Positions 1 to 8,170 of a DNA stretch of 64,000 bases are shown piece after piece. The DNA is from Burkholderiaceae bacterium (GTDB lineage: Bacteria > Pseudomonadota > Gammaproteobacteria > Burkholderiales > Burkholderiaceae_C), in contig CAKKRJ010000011.1 in assembly GCA_919902775.1 (NCBI GenBank), positions 1 through 64,000 of the forward strand, read 5' to 3'. How positions within the stretch are numbered: position 1 is the first letter of the stretch; every line of letters starts with the position of its first letter. Made by a program: the position numbers and the translations under genes. The notes beneath the pieces were generated by a model, which saw only the letters and a list, made by a program, of their open reading frames with translations, was not told the origin of the DNA and made no database searches.

Positions 1-288
1 CCCGGCAAGATGGTCAAGGGCATGGGCGGCGCGATGGACCTGGTGGCCGGCGTCAAGCGCGTGATCGTTTTGATGGAACACGTGGCCAAAAAGAAGGACG
101 GCACCGAAGACCTGAAAATCTTGCCCCAATGCACCTTGCCGCTCACCGGCGTGGGCGTGGTGGACCGCATCATCACCGACCTGGCCGTGATGGACGTGAC
201 CGACGCCGGCCTGAAAGTGGTCGAGTTGGCCCCGGGCGTGACGCCAGAGGCTTTGCAAGCCAAGACGGGTGTGAAACTGGTCTTCTGA
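1..288 (+). CDS. 3-oxoacid CoA-transferase subunit B, C-terminal part
   Basis: This is the 3' end of a gene that begins before the window; 95 codons are visible. The family moves coenzyme A from succinyl-CoA to a 3-oxoacid (acetoacetate or 3-oxoadipate), working as an A/B heterodimer in the cytoplasm. The visible part matches the B-subunit end: [13 protein letters not shown], then [18 protein letters not shown], then a final KTGVKLVF. Substrate choice (ScoB, AtoA or PcaJ) cannot be decided from this end, so no symbol is given. A terminator follows 21 bases after the stop. Its codon use is that of the core genome, and it marks the left border of the type III island. Confidence 0.9.
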   Translation, partial: PGKMVKGMGGAMDLVAGVKRVIVLMEHVAKKKDGTEDLKILPQCTLPLTGVGVVDRIITDLAVMDVTDAGLKVVELAPGVTPEALQAKTGVKLVF

Positions 289-309
289 TCCGGCAGCATC
301 CCTCCATGA

Positions 310-333
310 CAAAGGCCCCGAAAGGGGCCTTTG
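310..333 (+). terminator. Rho-independent-type hairpin after the CoA-transferase gene
   Basis: A perfect 10-bp stem (310-319 with 324-333) closes a GAAA loop and is followed by a weak T-rich run (TTGTTC). It lies 21 bases after the stop codon and separates the core gene from the island. The stem core recurs, inverted, in the hairpin at 44223-44244, which is usual for strong terminators in these genomes. Confidence 0.8.
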
Positions 334-350
334 TTGTTCATGGCTCGGGT

Positions 351-380
351 ATGTCGTATTTTGTCGGAATTTGTCGAGGT
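351..380 (+). promoter_or_regulatory. Three-unit 10-bp direct repeat (TGTCG box), site 1
   Basis: Three contiguous 10-base units at 351, 361 and 371 (atgtcgtatt, ttgtcggaat, ttgtcgaggt) place TGTC exactly every 10 bases on one helix face. The array ends 59 bases before the ATG of the anti-sigma gene at 440. The same array occurs before other island operons (12854, 36931 on the minus strand, 37003). Tandem direct repeats of about one helical turn are the usual target form of OmpR-family regulators. That the regulator at 5684 binds here is inference. No clear sigma-70 -35 box was seen. Confidence 0.75.
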
Positions 381-439
381 CGATTCGTAGAAAAACGCCG
401 TGAACATCGGCATCATGCAGTTTTGGTTTTATTGCTTGC

Positions 440-877
440 ATGAAAAATTCTGACAGTTCGGCCAGCACCGTCATTATTCGAATTCCATGGGCGCTCAATG
501 CGCTGAGCGGTTTATTGGACCAGTTGGATACATGGGGTCGGCATCAAGGCTGGTCGGCTGCATTGAAAAACAAAACCATGCTGGTGTTGGAGGAGTTGGT
601 GGTCAACGCCATCACCTATGGCGAGCGGCAGCCTGAATCAGGCTTTCTCGAAGTGCGCTTGTGCGATGAGGGCACTTGTTTACGCATTGATGTGCTGGAC
701 AACGGGATCGCCTTTGATCCGTTTTCACTCGCCGCACCGGACATCGATGCCGACTTAGACAGTCGGCCCGTCGGAGGTTTGGGGATTTTTCTGACCAAGG
801 AATTGAGCGCGTCTTTTTCTTACCAGCGCATCAATGAAATGAACCATGTTCGGTTATCAATGGATGCGGGCGATTGA
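440..877 (+). CDS. RsbW/BtrW-like anti-sigma factor kinase (HATPase domain)
   Basis: A 145-residue stand-alone GHKL ATPase. The N box (LEELVVNAITYG, Asn56), the G1 box (DNGIAFDP, about 92-99) and the G2 box (GGLGIFLTK, about 119-127) are all present, and there is no DHp or receiver domain. That is the layout of RsbW/SpoIIAB anti-sigma kinases, which bind a target protein and phosphorylate an STAS antagonist on serine. The antagonist and the PP2C phosphatase that complete the switch are in this island at 35134 and 37110. In Bordetella the same trio (BtrU, BtrV, BtrW) controls type III secretion. It heads an operon with a chaperone and a candidate effector and is preceded by repeat site 1. Its target protein is not visible in the window. 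Confidence 0.85.
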   Translation: MKNSDSSASTVIIRIPWALNALSGLLDQLDTWGRHQGWSAALKNKTMLVLEELVVNAITYGERQPESGFLEVRLCDEGTCLRIDVLDNGIAFDPFSLAAPDIDADLDSRPVGGLGIFLTKELSASFSYQRINEMNHVRLSMDAGD

Positions 878-935
878 GCAGGTCCTCTGTTGCAAGGCAT
901 CAGGCCAATGAACCCTTGGATGAAAGGTGTGAAAT

Positions 936-1406
936 ATGAAAGCAGAAGAATTGAATGAACGCCTGGCCCCAATTGCACTGGCGATGGGCGTGGAGACACT
1001 GGCGCTGGATGAAGAGGGGGCTGTCACCCTCGTCAGCGATATGGTCGAGATCCTGATTGAAGCTGACGAAGACAGTGATTCGGTCTTCATCAGTGCCTTG
1101 CTTGCCAGTGCGCCGCCGATGGGGGCCACTGACATTTTGGAGCAAATGCTTCGCGCCAATGTGCTGACACAGCAGACGGCGGGAGCCACGCTAGGGATGG
1201 ACCGCGATTTGAACGTCGTCGTTTTGTCACTGCGCTTATCTGGGGCTGAGCTGCGGGCACACGAACCTGCGTTTCAGGAAAGACTCATGACCTTCATCGA
1301 AGCGGCAGAGTATTGGGCCTTCATGCTCTCTGAAGAAGGGCTGGACGCGGCATCGGCACAGACCGATGAGGCGCATCGAATCCATTTGTCGACCTACCGC
1401 GGTTGA
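936..1406 (+). CDS. Type III secretion chaperone, CesT/SycE-like
   Basis: A small acidic 156-residue protein with the CesT-family pattern: an N-terminal amphipathic helix (MKAEELNERLAPIALAMG), a beta core with an LALDEEGAVTLV strand turn, and a C-terminal helix ending in acidic residues. Such class I chaperones are cytoplasmic dimers that hold one effector's N-terminus ready for export. The ATG at 936 has an AAAGGTG ribosome site. The next gene, a large candidate effector, starts 14 bases after the stop, so this is almost certainly its dedicated chaperone. Assignment rests on size, charge, fold pattern and neighbour, not on a signature motif. Confidence 0.75.
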   Translation: MKAEELNERLAPIALAMGVETLALDEEGAVTLVSDMVEILIEADEDSDSVFISALLASAPPMGATDILEQMLRANVLTQQTAGATLGMDRDLNVVVLSLRLSGAELRAHEPAFQERLMTFIEAAEYWAFMLSEEGLDAASAQTDEAHRIHLSTYRG

Positions 1407-1420
1407 GTTGGAGGCTTGAT

Positions 1421-3895
1421 ATGGCGACCATTCAAGATTTTTACAGTGCAGCAAAAAATAGCGGTCGCTATTTTTTGGCAATTCACAATGATTCGTCGGA
1501 TTCCGAGACGGTCAGGGCGCACGCCCAAAAATGGGGTTTTATTGGCAAAAGCGATGCGAAAGAAGTCCTGGGCGCTTTTCGCAAAGCCTTGAAGCAAGAA
1601 ATGGGAGCCGATTTTTTCAAACGTTTGCCATCCGAATTGCGCATGCGGTTGGAAAATTTGCAAAGAAATGGGAAAGGTGTCCGCGAGATCATTCGAGATG
1701 TCGAGGCATTTTCTGAACAAGACAAAGCGAGGATTGATGCCAACAATGCTTTTGTCGATGCAAGTTATCACTCGCAAAATTTCAAACAACATTTGGCCAA
1801 ACTACTCAACTGCACGCCTGATGTGCTGCCACATCCCATAGCAAACTTCGGTGACGCGGACAACATCGACATGCAACAGCGCATGAAGGCGCACTTGCAA
1901 AGCCACTATGTGGGGGTGATGCCGGATTTGCAAGCATTGCCTCCTCTCAGTGTGGAGCGCATTCTTGATCAGGCGCTTGCCGCAGCGTTGGCCCAAAAAC
2001 TGTCTGCGCTCAATTTGGAGACAGCACCGCCTGTTGCGAACGCCCATCGCGTGCGTGATTCAGCGCAGGCGCATGCCACACCCTATGGTTTGCGCACTTG
2101 GACAAACGCGCCTGCAGATGTGGCCTATGGACAACGGCAACTGGCACCCGAAGATGCAGGCCTAAAGAAAGGGCCTTACCTCTTGGCGGGCTCGAAACTG
2201 AGTGGTGTTGAACCGGGCTTTGTCGGCACGAAGGCTTGGACGGACGATGACACCCGAAAAATGCTCGACCCCAAGCACCCATTCGCACAAAGAGTCGTGG
2301 GCTTGTTGCTCGAAAATCTGTCGACTGCAGACTTAAACACGTTGGGCAACCAGCTGGAGCTTTATTGGGATCCAGGAGCTTCGATAGAACGAAACGAACT
2401 TTTGGAGGCCATCCGTGGTCTGCCGGCTGATCAAGTAGCGAGTTCCCCACTTGTCGCCGCGACACTCAGAAAGCTCGACGATGACAGGAAACAAAACAGC
2501 TTGTCGCCGAGTGACAGTCGTTTGCTGAATTTGACGATCTCGTACACCAGCAATACAGAAGCCAAATTCAGCAGGCAGCATTACGTCAAGCTCGATTACC
2601 ACGAAAAACTGTTGAACAAGTACACGATTGCACCGCGTGCACATGTTCATCCCCTCAAGAATTTCGGGCATCGACTGGGACGCCGACAGTCGCCGCGTGA
2701 CATCAATGGCAGCGCCATCACAGAGGCCATGGCCAATGACATCACGCGGTCTTTTGGCATCGTCACGCAAAAGCTCAAACTTGTGCATGCGCAATACCCT
2801 GATGGATCGCCCAAATTGCTGCTCGATGGCACGCACATGTACGACCCCATACGCCCATCGGCGACCTACGCAGATCTGGACTCTCAATTGCATGCAGCCA
2901 GGCACGAAGGCGTGTTGGTGATGCCAAGCGAAGCCGGCCAGCAGCAGGTGGTTGACACCAGCATCGACAAACTCGGATACAACAAGATTTTTCTGTTGGG
3001 TTTGGCGGACCGTGATGCGGTGGGCAGCAAAGGCCAAAACAAGGGCCGACTGGGCAACCAGTTTGCCTCGATTGACCCTGGCAAGTCCTTGAACCCCAAG
3101 GCCATGGGCAGAAAAGATTTGCGCAATGACATGGCGGCTGAACCTGGCATTTACAAAAATTTCAGCATTTTTGATCAATCGCCATTTTCTGAACGCATGG
3201 AGGGCGTGCGCGATCTGGTCGGAACGCTCGACAATTATTCAGCGTCTGAGCAACATCAAGTTTTCACACAATATGACAATGTATTCGGCTCTGCCTGCAC
3301 CAACCAAGAATTGAGATTTGCCAAAGAAATCAACGCAATCCGGGACGCGTACCGAAATCGACTGGAGTACATCAAGACCGTATTTGCAGACCGCTTGGCC
3401 GTTTACGAATGGACACTTCCCGGCAAACCCGATGTGAACCAAGCAGAAAATCAGGTTTTCCACGCCCAGACCCTGGATACGCTGGACATGCTGGAGAAAA
3501 TATCCACCAAGGACGTTAAGCTCCAAAAAGACAGCATCCAACTGGCTCAACCCAGTGTGCCTTATGACAAGCGTCAGGCGTGGCAAGTCAAAGCCCACGC
3601 GTCGGACCCTGATTGTCTGGTGTTCAGCCCGGTGAAGGGCAATCCCAAAGAAGCCATAGCGCGCCTGCAAAATTTTTTAATGAAAAATTCGGGCAATGAT
3701 TGGCGTCAGCAAATGGAAGAAAGCGGTATCACCTTTCGCGGTGATGCGGGAAGGGCCGATAGCCAGTTGGTCATTCGCAAAGACAAAATGGAGGCGGCCA
3801 AGCGCGTGTTCAGCGTCGAAGAACTGAGAAAATTCTTTGCAATGCAGCAGCCGCCGTCTGCCGTCGAGCCTTCAGCCAGCATGTACCCGATATAG
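1421..3895 (+). CDS. Candidate type III effector, 824 residues, possible kinase-like core
   Basis: A large hydrophilic protein with no signal peptide or membrane segment, directly after a CesT-like chaperone, which is the usual effector arrangement. ATG 1421 is preferred over the TTG at 1403 because GGAGG lies 7 bases upstream. I do not recognise a named family. Residues about 450-560 resemble a kinase C-lobe: an EAMANDITRSFG helix, a KLLLDG strand, then a loop with Asp530-Arg-Asp532 and Asn540, then IDPGK with Asp552. This could be a catalytic loop plus metal-binding Asp, but the Asp-Asn spacing is longer than in ordinary kinases, so the assignment is tentative. The gene is richer in A+T than its neighbours, as effector genes often are. 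Confidence 0.7.
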   Translation: MATIQDFYSAAKNSGRYFLAIHNDSSDSETVRAHAQKWGFIGKSDAKEVLGAFRKALKQEMGADFFKRLPSELRMRLENLQRNGKGVREIIRDVEAFSEQDKARIDANNAFVDASYHSQNFKQHLAKLLNCTPDVLPHPIANFGDADNIDMQQRMKAHLQSHYVGVMPDLQALPPLSVERILDQALAAALAQKLSALNLETAPPVANAHRVRDSAQAHATPYGLRTWTNAPADVAYGQRQLAPEDAGLKKGPYLLAGSKLSGVEPGFVGTKAWTDDDTRKMLDPKHPFAQRVVGLLLENLSTADLNTLGNQLELYWDPGASIERNELLEAIRGLPADQVASSPLVAATLRKLDDDRKQNSLSPSDSRLLNLTISYTSNTEAKFSRQHYVKLDYHEKLLNKYTIAPRAHVHPLKNFGHRLGRRQSPRDINGSAITEAMANDITRSFGIVTQKLKLVHAQYPDGSPKLLLDGTHMYDPIRPSATYADLDSQLHAARHEGVLVMPSEAGQQQVVDTSIDKLGYNKIFLLGLADRDAVGSKGQNKGRLGNQFASIDPGKSLNPKAMGRKDLRNDMAAEPGIYKNFSIFDQSPFSERMEGVRDLVGTLDNYSASEQHQVFTQYDNVFGSACTNQELRFAKEINAIRDAYRNRLEYIKTVFADRLAVYEWTLPGKPDVNQAENQVFHAQTLDTLDMLEKISTKDVKLQKDSIQLAQPSVPYDKRQAWQVKAHASDPDCLVFSPVKGNPKEAIARLQNFLMKNSGNDWRQQMEESGITFRGDAGRADSQLVIRKDKMEAAKRVFSVEELRKFFAMQQPPSAVEPSASMYPI

Positions 3896-3959
3896 GCTGA
3901 GAATCATCACCGACCATCGCTGGCGGTTCGACCGCAAGCGCAATGGAGGCCCATACCCT

Positions 3960-4394
3960 ATGCGGATTTTCAGATTTTCAGGTCTTGTCGTGACGGCATG
4001 GGCGACCATGGCCTGCGGGCATGTCGTGCCAGGTGCAGGGCGAGATGCGCACGGCTGCATCCCCTCGGCAGGCTACGTGTGGTCAACGCTTCACGCCAGA
4101 TGCCTGCGTCCATTTGAAGCTGAATTGGCGTTCGTCCCTTACGGGAACACATCGCAACCGGTGCTGCGCGCCTACATTGTGCTGAACGCCAGTGATTCGC
4201 CAGAAAGAAAAGCAGAACTCTATTTGCCTGGACACTTGCCCGCCATTCCAATGATCGTCATGGACGCCGTGGAAGGCGAACTGCGCCCCGTCCTCATGGA
4301 GAACAAGGCGCAAGGTATTGAAGTGATCAAAGCCAAAGACGATCTGTTCATACGCGTGAAAGGCCAACTGCTTTTCGTTCGCTCGGCGGGATAG
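3960..4394 (+). CDS. Small exported (lipo)protein of unknown function
   Basis: 144 residues from the ATG at 3960, chosen because GGAGG lies 10 bases upstream and a signal peptide begins there. The leader is short and hydrophobic and ends in ATMAC, a plausible lipobox, so the product may be a lipoprotein. The mature part begins with a cysteine-bearing stretch (GCIPSAGYVWSTL, then ARCLRPFE), a pattern seen in small uncharacterised periplasmic proteins, and then alternates short beta-like segments. It follows the candidate effector and may share its operon. Its size invites comparison with secretin pilotins, but nothing in the sequence shows that role. It converges on the hydrolase at 4402 with 7 bases between stops. 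Confidence 0.65.
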   Translation: MRIFRFSGLVVTAWATMACGHVVPGAGRDAHGCIPSAGYVWSTLHARCLRPFEAELAFVPYGNTSQPVLRAYIVLNASDSPERKAELYLPGHLPAIPMIVMDAVEGELRPVLMENKAQGIEVIKAKDDLFIRVKGQLLFVRSAG

Positions 4395-4401
4395 CGTTTC
4401 A

Positions 4402-5661
4402 TCAACGCGGGGCGCGCAGGTTGTCAAACCAGCGTTTCTGGTCGAGCAGGCCAAACACAAAGACACCCCGGTGATCGGCTTGGTCACCTGCATCCAGCGT
4501 GGTCACTGGGGCGCCACCGAGCAGTTGCTGGCTCTTTTCGGGCAGGCCGCCCACGTACCGTGGCGTCACTTCATCATGGCCGCCGGTGTAGACCCGCAGC
4601 GGTGTGCGGGTGATCCAGCGGTAAGCCTGGTTGCGTTCCAGTGTCTGCCAATAGGGTGTCGCGCCGATCACACCACTTTGGCGAAATTCAGGCCGCAGAA
4701 AATCACTCAGCTTGGCCGGTGTGCGTTTGAAGAACTCTTCCCAGGTCATTTCGTTGCGGTACAGCGCGCGTGATGCGGCCAGGTATTCGGCGCGGATCGC
4801 CGATTCGGTCAAACCCAACTGCTGCAGGTAGTGTTCTTGCGATTGCAGCTGGATGGCCACCACGCCAGGCAAATACACCGCATCGCCTGGTTGAGGGTGA
4901 TTGACCCAGCGGTTCATGGTCATCGCAATGTCAACCGGCGCGCTGGCGATGGCGGTCGCCGTCACGGGCACACCCGCCTGCTCCAACAGTTTGAGGTATT
5001 GCATGGTAGACCAGCCACCTTGTGACCAGCCGCTGAGAAAAACCTGGCTGTAATCGAGGCCTTGTGACTTGAGAAATTCACGGGCGGCGAGGAACATGTC
5101 AAAGCCCGCCTGTCGCGTGCTGTCCTTGACCAGGTAGCTGTCTGGCAGGTCTGAAACGCCCCGACCAAAATAATCGGCCGCCACCACGATATACCCTTGC
5201 GCGGCAAATTGCGCCAGCATCAGGCGCGTTTCCATGGACGCGTCTGGATTGGACGGCACATAACTGCGGTCGAACACGGTGCCGTGCTGGTACGACACAA
5301 CCGGCATGTTCTTTTGCCCGGTCTCTGGAATGGCGACCAGGCCTGACGCCACGGTGGGGCGGTTGTCCAGTTCAGGAATCACCGAGTGGTATTTGAGTCG
5401 GTACAACTTGACGGGATAGCGGGCTTTGCTGAATTGCCCTCGGTAGGTGCTGGGCTGTGTGGATGACGCCATGAATGCATCCAACTCTTTGCCCGTGATC
5501 TGGTCGAGCCGCTCCAGACTGTACTGACCGATCAACTGCTGTTCCGCACGATTTAAAAATACAGAGGCTTGCTGGGGTGCTGTGTTGCTCTGAGCTGAAG
5601 CGAAAGGGGCGCAGGCGCACAACAAGCTGATCAGGCAAGTTTTGAAAAGGATGTTTTGCAT
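4402..5661 (-). CDS. Secreted alpha/beta hydrolase, secretory-lipase type
   Basis: 419 residues from the start at 5661, which opens a clear Sec signal peptide (hydrophobic core LISLLCACAPFASAQ). The alpha/beta-hydrolase hallmarks are visible: SYQHGT as the oxyanion region, the nucleophile elbow GWSQGG, and late acidic and His residues (GGHDEVTPR; ADHRGVF) as candidates for the triad. The overall layout resembles fungal/bacterial secretory lipases (LIP family). It lies 22 bases after the response regulator stop, so it may be the last gene of the sctW-sctF operon or a passenger. Substrate is unknown: lipase, esterase or peptidase are all possible. It would leave by Sec, not by the type III path. 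Confidence 0.8.
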   Translation of the reverse strand: MQNILFKTCLISLLCACAPFASAQSNTAPQQASVFLNRAEQQLIGQYSLERLDQITGKELDAFMASSTQPSTYRGQFSKARYPVKLYRLKYHSVIPELDNRPTVASGLVAIPETGQKNMPVVSYQHGTVFDRSYVPSNPDASMETRLMLAQFAAQGYIVVAADYFGRGVSDLPDSYLVKDSTRQAGFDMFLAAREFLKSQGLDYSQVFLSGWSQGGWSTMQYLKLLEQAGVPVTATAIASAPVDIAMTMNRWVNHPQPGDAVYLPGVVAIQLQSQEHYLQQLGLTESAIRAEYLAASRALYRNEMTWEEFFKRTPAKLSDFLRPEFRQSGVIGATPYWQTLERNQAYRWITRTPLRVYTGGHDEVTPRYVGGLPEKSQQLLGGAPVTTLDAGDQADHRGVFVFGLLDQKRWFDNLRAPR

Positions 5662-5683
5662 ACAGGGGTTGGTTTTGGGGTGT

Positions 5684-6397
5684 TCATGACACGGGTTGGA
5701 GGGTGATGGCGCTGACAAAGACGTAACCTTGTCTGTGCACCGTTTCGAGTGGCAGCGCCGTGTCGGTGTGGTCGCTGACTTTGTTGCGCAGTCTTCTGAC
5801 CAGGATTTCCATGCGCCGAGGATCGTAGCTGTCGGGCTTGCAGCCCAGTTCCATGATCAGCTCGTCACGGGGCAGCGTCACCCCTGGCTGGCGAGCAAGG
5901 GCGCGCATCACGGCCATTTCAGAGCCCGTGAGTTTCACGCTTTGTCCTGCAGGGGTGTAGAGAAGCCAGGTGGCGCAATCGATGCGCCAGCTCGCGATGG
6001 AGGGTGTCGTCGTCACAAGCCGTCGGTGCAAATTGCCGATCAGCGCGCTGAGTTCTTCAAGCGCCACAGGCTTGACCAGGTAAGAGTCACAGCCCGCGCG
6101 TGCACCCACTATGCGGTCACTATTTTCGCCTCTGGCAGACGTGATGATCACACCTTTGGTGCCCAGAAGTTGTTTTTTTGATGCCAACCATTCGAGACCG
6201 TCACCATCAGGCAAGCCCAGATCCAACAGCAGCACATCGAAGCTGTGTAAGAGCATCCACTGTTCAGCTTCAGTCAGACTGCCCACACCATGCGCCTGAC
6301 AGCCATCCAGGTTCAGGAAGGCCACAGTGGTTTGCCGAAGCGGACCCTCGTCCTCGATCAAGAGAACACGGGGAGCGCTTTTCATCAACAGGCTCAT
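5684..6397 (-). CDS. OmpR-family response regulator in the needle operon
   Basis: 237 residues from ATG 6397. The receiver domain has LLIEDEG (acidic pocket), the phospho-Asp segment LLLDLGLPDGDG, and the conserved Lys in LVKPVALEEL. The C-terminus is an OmpR/PhoB winged helix: KLTGSEMAVMRALARQPG, the recognition-helix region DPRRMEILVRRLRNKV, and the wing VHRQGYVF. The gene starts 10 bases after the sctF stop, so it is co-transcribed with the secretion apparatus, which is unusual. No kinase gene is adjacent. The best partner in the window is the histidine kinase at 33075. OmpR-type proteins favour tandem repeats of about 10 bp, exactly what precedes the island operons. That link is inference. 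Confidence 0.9.
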   Translation of the reverse strand: MSLLMKSAPRVLLIEDEGPLRQTTVAFLNLDGCQAHGVGSLTEAEQWMLLHSFDVLLLDLGLPDGDGLEWLASKKQLLGTKGVIITSARGENSDRIVGARAGCDSYLVKPVALEELSALIGNLHRRLVTTTPSIASWRIDCATWLLYTPAGQSVKLTGSEMAVMRALARQPGVTLPRDELIMELGCKPDSYDPRRMEILVRRLRNKVSDHTDTALPLETVHRQGYVFVSAITLQPVS

Positions 6398-6407
6398 GCG
6401 ACAGGCC

Positions 6408-6662
6408 TCACCCTGCTTTTTGCACAACACCCTTCATGGCGTCGCTGATTTCCTTGATCAAGGTGCTCTGAATCTGCGTCATCAAGCTCCATTTTTGAGT
6501 CATGGATTGCAACTCCAGCATCGTGGTGGTGGACACTTCTGTGCCACGCGTTTGATCGAACTTGGCCTTGATCGCTGTTTCATATGCGTCCACCGCGTTC
6601 AGGCCGACATTGGAGATGTAGTCGAGCGACAGTGTGCCGGAGCTGGAAGTTGAGGAGATCAT
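6408..6662 (-). CDS. sctF: Type III secretion needle subunit
   Basis: 84 residues, the standard length of needle proteins (YscF/MxiH/PrgI 80-87). It forms the extracellular helical needle. The sequence is all-helical with a polar N-terminus and the typical C-terminal helix: MTQKWSLMTQIQSTLIKEI followed by SDAMKGVVQKAG. It lies in the sctD operon, as in Yersinia, between the small gene at 6669 and the response regulator. Confidence 0.9.
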   Translation of the reverse strand: MISSTSSSGTLSLDYISNVGLNAVDAYETAIKAKFDQTRGTEVSTTTMLELQSMTQKWSLMTQIQSTLIKEISDAMKGVVQKAG

Positions 6663-6668
6663 TTGCGT

Positions 6669-6989
6669 TCACCTTTTGAAAAAATCGGGGGACTGGACAG
6701 GGCCGGCAGCAGGGCCTGCCTGGCGGGAGGATAAATCGGGAGACACTTTGCCCAGTATGTTCAGTGCCGCATCAACGGCCTGACGTGCTGCTTGGTGCTG
6801 GGTATAAGGGGCCGTGGGCAAACCGCTTTCGGCCTGCGCGCGCAGTCGCGCTTGCAGGTTCTGCAAGTGCAATTGCAAACGATGTCGTTCAGCTTGGCCA
6901 TGAACGGGGTCGCTGAGGCGAACGGTCAGCTCTTGCCAATCCGTGCTCAACTCGGGTGCTGCGGCCATGACGGCTGTGGTGGGCTTCAT
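6669..6989 (-). CDS. Small helical protein between sctD and sctF (position of yscE)
   Basis: 106 residues, not recognised by sequence. It is mostly helical and polar, with a heptad-like stretch (HRLQLHLQNLQARLRAQAE) and a C-terminal helix. It overlaps the sctD stop by 4 bases and ends 6 bases before sctF. In Yersinia this slot holds yscE, a small needle co-chaperone that works with a TPR protein (YscG). YscE is shorter (66 residues), so equivalence rests on position. The TPR protein at 19171 could be the partner. Confidence 0.6.
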   Translation of the reverse strand: MKPTTAVMAAAPELSTDWQELTVRLSDPVHGQAERHRLQLHLQNLQARLRAQAESGLPTAPYTQHQAARQAVDAALNILGKVSPDLSSRQAGPAAGPVQSPDFFKR

Positions 6990-8170
6990 CGTTCAAATCT
7001 CCGGATCTGACCGGTGGCATCTTCCAGCACCAAGACTTGGTTTTCGATGCTGACCAATCGCCACTGACGGATGTGTCCGCCGGGCAAAATCCGTTCACCA
7101 TTGGCCAGCAGCACATAAGCCTGAGGGCCACTTTGGAACGCGAGGATCGACGGGAGCCCTGGGGCTTGAGCGGGCAGTGCAGGGGCGGGGCGCAGTTGGG
7201 CCGGACCGCTGCGGACCTGCACCGCCTCAGGCAATTCACGGCGCACCAGCGCGATGGTTTCTTGCAATTCGCTGGGGTCTTTTCGATCACTGGTCAGCCA
7301 GACCTGACCGCCTGCCGCTGCAGTGACTTGCATGTCTGGGGGCAGCATGGGTTGCAAAGATTGGACGTGGGATTCGAACTCGCTTTGGATCAACAGATGG
7401 GGAATGACCTTGCGGGTCAAAGCCATCACCTCACGTAACAAGTTTTCAAGTTGTTCTTGGTCTTGCACCACGCCCCACAGGGCATGGCGTTGGCCATCGG
7501 CTTTTTCGATCCGTACCACGTCCGCCAATCCTGCAGCCTGAATGATCGCTTGCAGCTGAGCCTGGCTAATGGGCGCAGGCGTGGGCATCTCTTGCGACAT
7601 GGATGGAGGCACTGCTTTGGACGTCTGGTCGTGCAGCTGGGTCCAGGCGGCCACAGCTGCGACCGTCAGCATGCCGCCAAGGCCCACGAGTCCCAGGCGT
7701 GTGCTGCGCTTTTGCGCCATGCGCCGCAACCACGAGGCATCGCCGACGGCGATTTCCTCAGGTCGAAGGCTGTTCAGCGGCTCGGTCGACGTTGTCGCCA
7801 AGGCATCGGCGCGCTCTGGGGCAGAGGAGGGCAGCTCGAGCGATTCAGACGTGGGCGACCAATGTGGCCATGACTGTTCTTCTGGCCGGTCCCAGCTGGC
7901 TTGCGCTGCAGCGATCACCAAGCGCAGCCCGTCCCAGACCAAGGCATGACCGATCGGGAGTTCAAGCGATTGGCTGTCCATGTGCAGTTGCCATGCGCTG
8001 TCATCCCAGAGCAAGCGGGCTTGTGCAAAGGGGGCGTCGCGCAGCACCACATCGTTGGTTTCTTCAGACCCCACGGACCATTCGCCAGACCTTGCGGGCA
8101 GGTCCACGCAGGCACCCTGGTGCCAGCCAGACAGCACCCGCAGTTGACCGAATGCCAAGTCTTGGCTCAC
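6986..8170 (-). CDS. sctD: Type III inner-membrane ring protein SctD
   Basis: 394 residues. The order is an N-terminal cytoplasmic FHA-like domain (about 5-95, WSVGSEETNDVVLRD), a single membrane segment (about 157-175, LGLVGLGGMLTVAAVAAW), and a periplasmic part of stacked ring-building modules. This is the YscD/PrgH architecture. The protein forms the larger inner-membrane ring around SctJ. The start overlaps the sctV stop by 4 bases, so translation is coupled. Confidence 0.92.
   Translation of the reverse strand: MSQDLAFGQLRVLSGWHQGACVDLPARSGEWSVGSEETNDVVLRDAPFAQARLLWDDSAWQLHMDSQSLELPIGHALVWDGLRLVIAAAQASWDRPEEQSWPHWSPTSESLELPSSAPERADALATTSTEPLNSLRPEEIAVGDASWLRRMAQKRSTRLGLVGLGGMLTVAAVAAWTQLHDQTSKAVPPSMSQEMPTPAPISQAQLQAIIQAAGLADVVRIEKADGQRHALWGVVQDQEQLENLLREVMALTRKVIPHLLIQSEFESHVQSLQPMLPPDMQVTAAAGGQVWLTSDRKDPSELQETIALVRRELPEAVQVRSGPAQLRPAPALPAQAPGLPSILAFQSGPQAYVLLANGERILPGGHIRQWRLVSIENQVLVLEDATGQIRRFER

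Noticed and set aside
2333-3178. 281-codon minus-strand frame inside the large effector gene
   Set aside because: No ribosome site, no domain, and fully contained in a gene with a good start and chaperone context on the other strand.
6669-6989. Reading the gene at 6669 as the inner rod sctI
   Set aside because: A better SctI lies directly before sctJ at 19626; the 6669 product lacks the C-terminal rod helix.
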